Part shown: in pieces, positions 4,965-5,975 of the stretch
Position numbering within the stretch: the first letter of the stretch is position 1
Layout of the letters: each line of letters begins with the position of its first letter
DNA from: Trueperaceae bacterium
GTDB taxonomy: Bacteria; Deinococcota; Deinococci; Deinococcales; Trueperaceae
DNA length: 5,975 nucleotides
NCBI GenBank assembly: GCA_003567075.1
Contig: PXAU01000163.1
Coordinates: 1 to 5,975, forward strand
Direction of reading: 5' to 3'
Notes under the pieces: model-generated
Database searches by the model: none
What the model saw: the letters and a program-made list of their open reading frames with translations, nothing else
Told to the model about the DNA's origin: nothing
Position numbers and translations under genes: made by a program

Positions 4965-5273
4965 ATGGTCCACCTACCGGAAGACGAGCGAGAGGCCATC
5001 GCCGCTCGTTGCGAGCGGCACGCCGTGGCGCGCATGTACGTGTTCGGCTCCGCGTTGCGCGACGACTTTCGTCCTGGCGAGAGCGACATCGATCTCCTCG
5101 TCGAGTTCGCACCCTTGGAGCCCTACGAGAAGGCGAGAGCGTACTTCGGGCTGTTGGCCGAGCTGAGGGAGTTGCTGGGAGCGAACGTCGACCTGGTTTC
5201 GGCCGGCGCGATCAAGAACCGGTACATCGCGCTCGAGGTCGACCGCACGAAGCAGCTTCTGTATGCCGCGTAA
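4965..5273 (+). CDS. mntA: MntA-type minimal nucleotidyltransferase antitoxin
   Basis: In characterised MntA-HepT systems the nucleotidyltransferase neutralises the HEPN RNase by adding AMP units to a tyrosine next to its active site. This 102-residue protein has the polymerase-beta-like signature: MYVFGSALRD (Gly28, Ser29), then ESDIDLLVEF (Asp41, Asp43), and a third acidic residue in ANVDLVS (Asp76), predicted to bind Mg2+ and ATP. Eleven residues separate GS from DxD, against ten in the classic GSX10DXD motif. The start at 4965 has AAGGGAGG (4949-4956) 8 bases upstream. The in-frame ATG at 4944 lacks any ribosome-binding site and would add seven residues. The stop overlaps the HEPN gene start by 11 bases, so the two are translationally coupled. 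All catalytic residues are intact. Confidence 0.9.
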   Translation: MVHLPEDEREAIAARCERHAVARMYVFGSALRDDFRPGESDIDLLVEFAPLEPYEKARAYFGLLAELRELLGANVDLVSAGAIKNRYIALEVDRTKQLLYAA

Positions 5274-5706
5274 TCCGCTGGCCTACCTTGCCGACATCGT
5301 CGAGGCGTGCAATCTGATCGACCTTGCGCTTCGAGACCTCGATCTGGAAGCCTACCGACGCGACCCGATCATCCGCGCTGCGGTTGAGCGCCAGTTCATC
5401 ACCATCGGCGAGGCCGTCAACACGCTGTCGCGGTTGGCCCCGGCGCTGGCGGACGGCATCTCGCATGTCGCGATGATCGTCGCCTTCCGTAACCAACTGA
5501 CCCACGACTACCGTTCCTCAACCAATGGCTTTGTGTTCCATTGGTTCGCTCGCCCGATCGTGGGGAGCGTCGCCGACCGAACAGTGCTGTCGGCTCATGG
5601 ACCGGATTCGCACCGGTCAAGCACCGGATCGCCCAACCCCCCTGGGGGTTGGGTCCTGTCGCCGCGCGCGGACCTCGTGAGTCAGGGCGCGCGGGATTCC
5701 TGGTGA
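5263..5706 (+). CDS. hepT: HepT-type HEPN RNase toxin with abnormal C-terminus (probably 3'-truncated)
   Basis: HepT toxins are HEPN-fold RNases that dimerise to form the active site. Residues 1-83 match the family: MPRNPLAYLADIVEACNLI, then RRDPIIRAAVERQFITIGEA (32-51) and IVAFRNQLTHDY (72-83). The catalytic RX4HXY motif is Arg76-His81-Tyr83; Tyr83 is equivalent to the tyrosine AMPylated by MntA in known systems. The family usually ends about 30 residues later with a final helix. Here the sequence from about Ser85 (nt 5515) becomes Pro-, Ser- and Arg-rich and runs 60 extra residues to 147, overlapping perfect inverted repeats from 5520 on. I infer that foreign or rearranged DNA replaced the 3' end. 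Whether the product still folds and dimerises is unclear. It overlaps the nucleotidyltransferase gene by 11 bases. Confidence 0.82.
   Translation: MPRNPLAYLADIVEACNLIDLALRDLDLEAYRRDPIIRAAVERQFITIGEAVNTLSRLAPALADGISHVAMIVAFRNQLTHDYRSSTNGFVFHWFARPIVGSVADRTVLSAHGPDSHRSSTGSPNPPGGWVLSPRADLVSQGARDSW
5520..5546. repeat. Perfect 9-bp inverted repeat at the hepT breakpoint
   Basis: AACCAATGG (5520-5528) and CCATTGGTT (5538-5546) are exact inverse complements with a 9-base spacer. The repeat is AT-richer than its surroundings and starts where the HEPN reading frame stops resembling its family. It could be a protein-binding site, the edge of an inserted element, or a terminator stem lacking a T-run. 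Confidence 0.7.
5572..5674. repeat. Cluster of four hairpins, candidate structured element
   Basis: Four perfect inverted repeats follow one another: GCCGAC/GTCGGC (5572-5577, 5589-5594), GACCGG/CCGGTC with a 7-base loop (5600-5605, 5613-5618), CCCAACCCCC/GGGGGTTGGG with a 2-base gap (5632-5641, 5644-5653) and GGTCC/GGACC (5652-5656, 5670-5674). The 7-mer GCACCGG also repeats directly at 5610 and 5621. On the minus strand the second hairpin resembles a tRNA T-arm but lacks the conserved T55, and no acceptor stem or anticodon loop fits. Frames crossing this region resemble no protein. It may be a noncoding RNA, a recombination site or the remnant of a mobile element. Bases 5707-5859 show no gene or clear structure. 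Confidence 0.5.
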
Positions 5707-5859
5707 TGCGCTTCATGCGCCACTTCGCCCTACTCACCCGCCGCCAGCATGACCACAGGTTCCGGTCCCTGTTCCTCACGGGTAGAACCGGCAACGCCTG
5801 ATGATCGCTGTTGTGCGACTGCGGCGTGATAGGTCGCTCAGCATGCCCCTGCGCCCTAA

Positions 5860-5884
5860 GGAGTTCGCCCCGCGTCTTGGACTG
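5860..5884 (-). repeat. 25-bp inverted repeat, right copy
   Basis: The reverse complement of this segment matches 4-28 at 23 of 25 positions. Outside these limits the two loci differ: bases 5885-5887 do not match the three bases left of the left copy, and the inner flanks differ at once. It ends 15 bases before the antitoxin fragment at 5899. With the left copy it brackets about 5.9 kb. Confidence 0.75.
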
Positions 5885-5898
5885 TTTGGGTGTGGCGG

Positions 5899-5975
5899 CA
5901 TCAGCAGCTCGCGCAGGGGCGCCCACTGTTCGGCGTTGCGCTCGACAGGTTCCAAGGGGGCGTCGAGCTGGCCGA
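5899..5975 (+). pseudogene. C-terminal fragment of a Phd/YefM antitoxin (continues off the window)
   Basis: The frame from 5899 reads HQQLAQGRPLFGVALDRF then QGGVELA, clearly homologous to QQLAHGRPSFGAALDRFLGG in the antitoxin at 747-1028. At DNA level about 63 of 76 bases agree with 883-958. The match begins abruptly at 5900. Upstream codons (WTVWVWR) do not resemble the Phd N-terminal DNA-binding half, and an in-frame TAA stands at 5857. So the 5' half is missing and no proper start codon or ribosome-binding site is present. The 3' end runs off the window, and a vapC may follow. It could be a relic of a duplicated phd-vapC pair or the join point of a rearrangement. Confidence 0.72.

Noticed and set aside
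5591..5682. tRNA gene on the minus strand, suggested by a T-arm-like hairpin
   Set aside because: The T-loop has G instead of the near-universal T55, the middle hairpin has no 7-base anticodon loop, and the acceptor halves pair at only about 5 of 7 positions.
5541..5801. Plus-strand 86-codon ORF and the antisense 5417-5926 frame
   Set aside because: Both cross the hairpin cluster, have no recognisable domain and no ribosome-binding site. They look like noncoding DNA that happens to be open.
4..5884. Classical insertion sequence bounded by the 25-bp repeats
   Set aside because: No transposase or integrase is encoded inside, no target-site duplication is visible next to either copy (only three bases of left flank available), and the content is assorted TA genes. 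The repeats themselves are kept as a finding.
1..5975. CRISPR array
   Set aside because: No regularly spaced direct repeats of 20 bases or more were seen; the only long repeats are the two pairs reported.

Overview
The window is high-GC DNA with strong third-position GC bias in its coding regions, an apparently leaderless promoter (2472-2507), and protein families common in Actinomycetota. The best guess is an actinobacterial chromosome or large plasmid, lineage unresolved. It reads as a toxin-antitoxin (TA) island with several intact pairs, at least two broken ones and gene remnants.

Left third: a Phd/YefM antitoxin with a YoeB mRNA-interferase toxin (30-597), then a second Phd/YefM antitoxin with a PIN-domain VapC toxin (747-1453). 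The second pair is preceded by a promoter and a palindromic operator. A high-GC3 stretch follows with an unrecognised 132-residue ORF (1645-2043). Converging on it from the minus strand is a chimeric ORF (2048-2428): a complete ribbon-helix-helix VapB-like antitoxin fused in frame to the last part of a PIN toxin, which looks like an internal deletion of a vapBC pair.

Middle: a CPBP-family intramembrane protease (2508-3434), read divergently from the chimera. Four bases after it is a 24-codon stub that is clearly the N-terminus of a family 2 glycosyltransferase, so an older operon was cut here. Directly downstream are a third antitoxin and a RelE/ParE toxin (3602-4177) with zero spacing between them.

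Right third: a pRiA4b ORF-3-like protein (4268-4921), then an MntA-type minimal nucleotidyltransferase (4965-5273) overlapping a HEPN toxin gene of the HepT type (5263-5706). The HEPN frame keeps the RX4HXY motif, but its C-terminal part does not look like HEPN. The DNA from there to about 5674 is a run of perfect inverted repeats with no convincing gene. The window ends in a C-terminal fragment of an antitoxin homologous to the one at 747-1028.

A 25-bp sequence at 4-28 recurs in inverted orientation at 5860-5884 (23 of 25 identical), so nearly the whole window lies between inverted repeats. No transposase, integrase, tRNA, rRNA or CRISPR array was found. Each intact TA pair probably acts autonomously: antitoxin neutralises toxin and represses its own operon. 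The remnants suggest repeated gain, loss and recombination at this locus.
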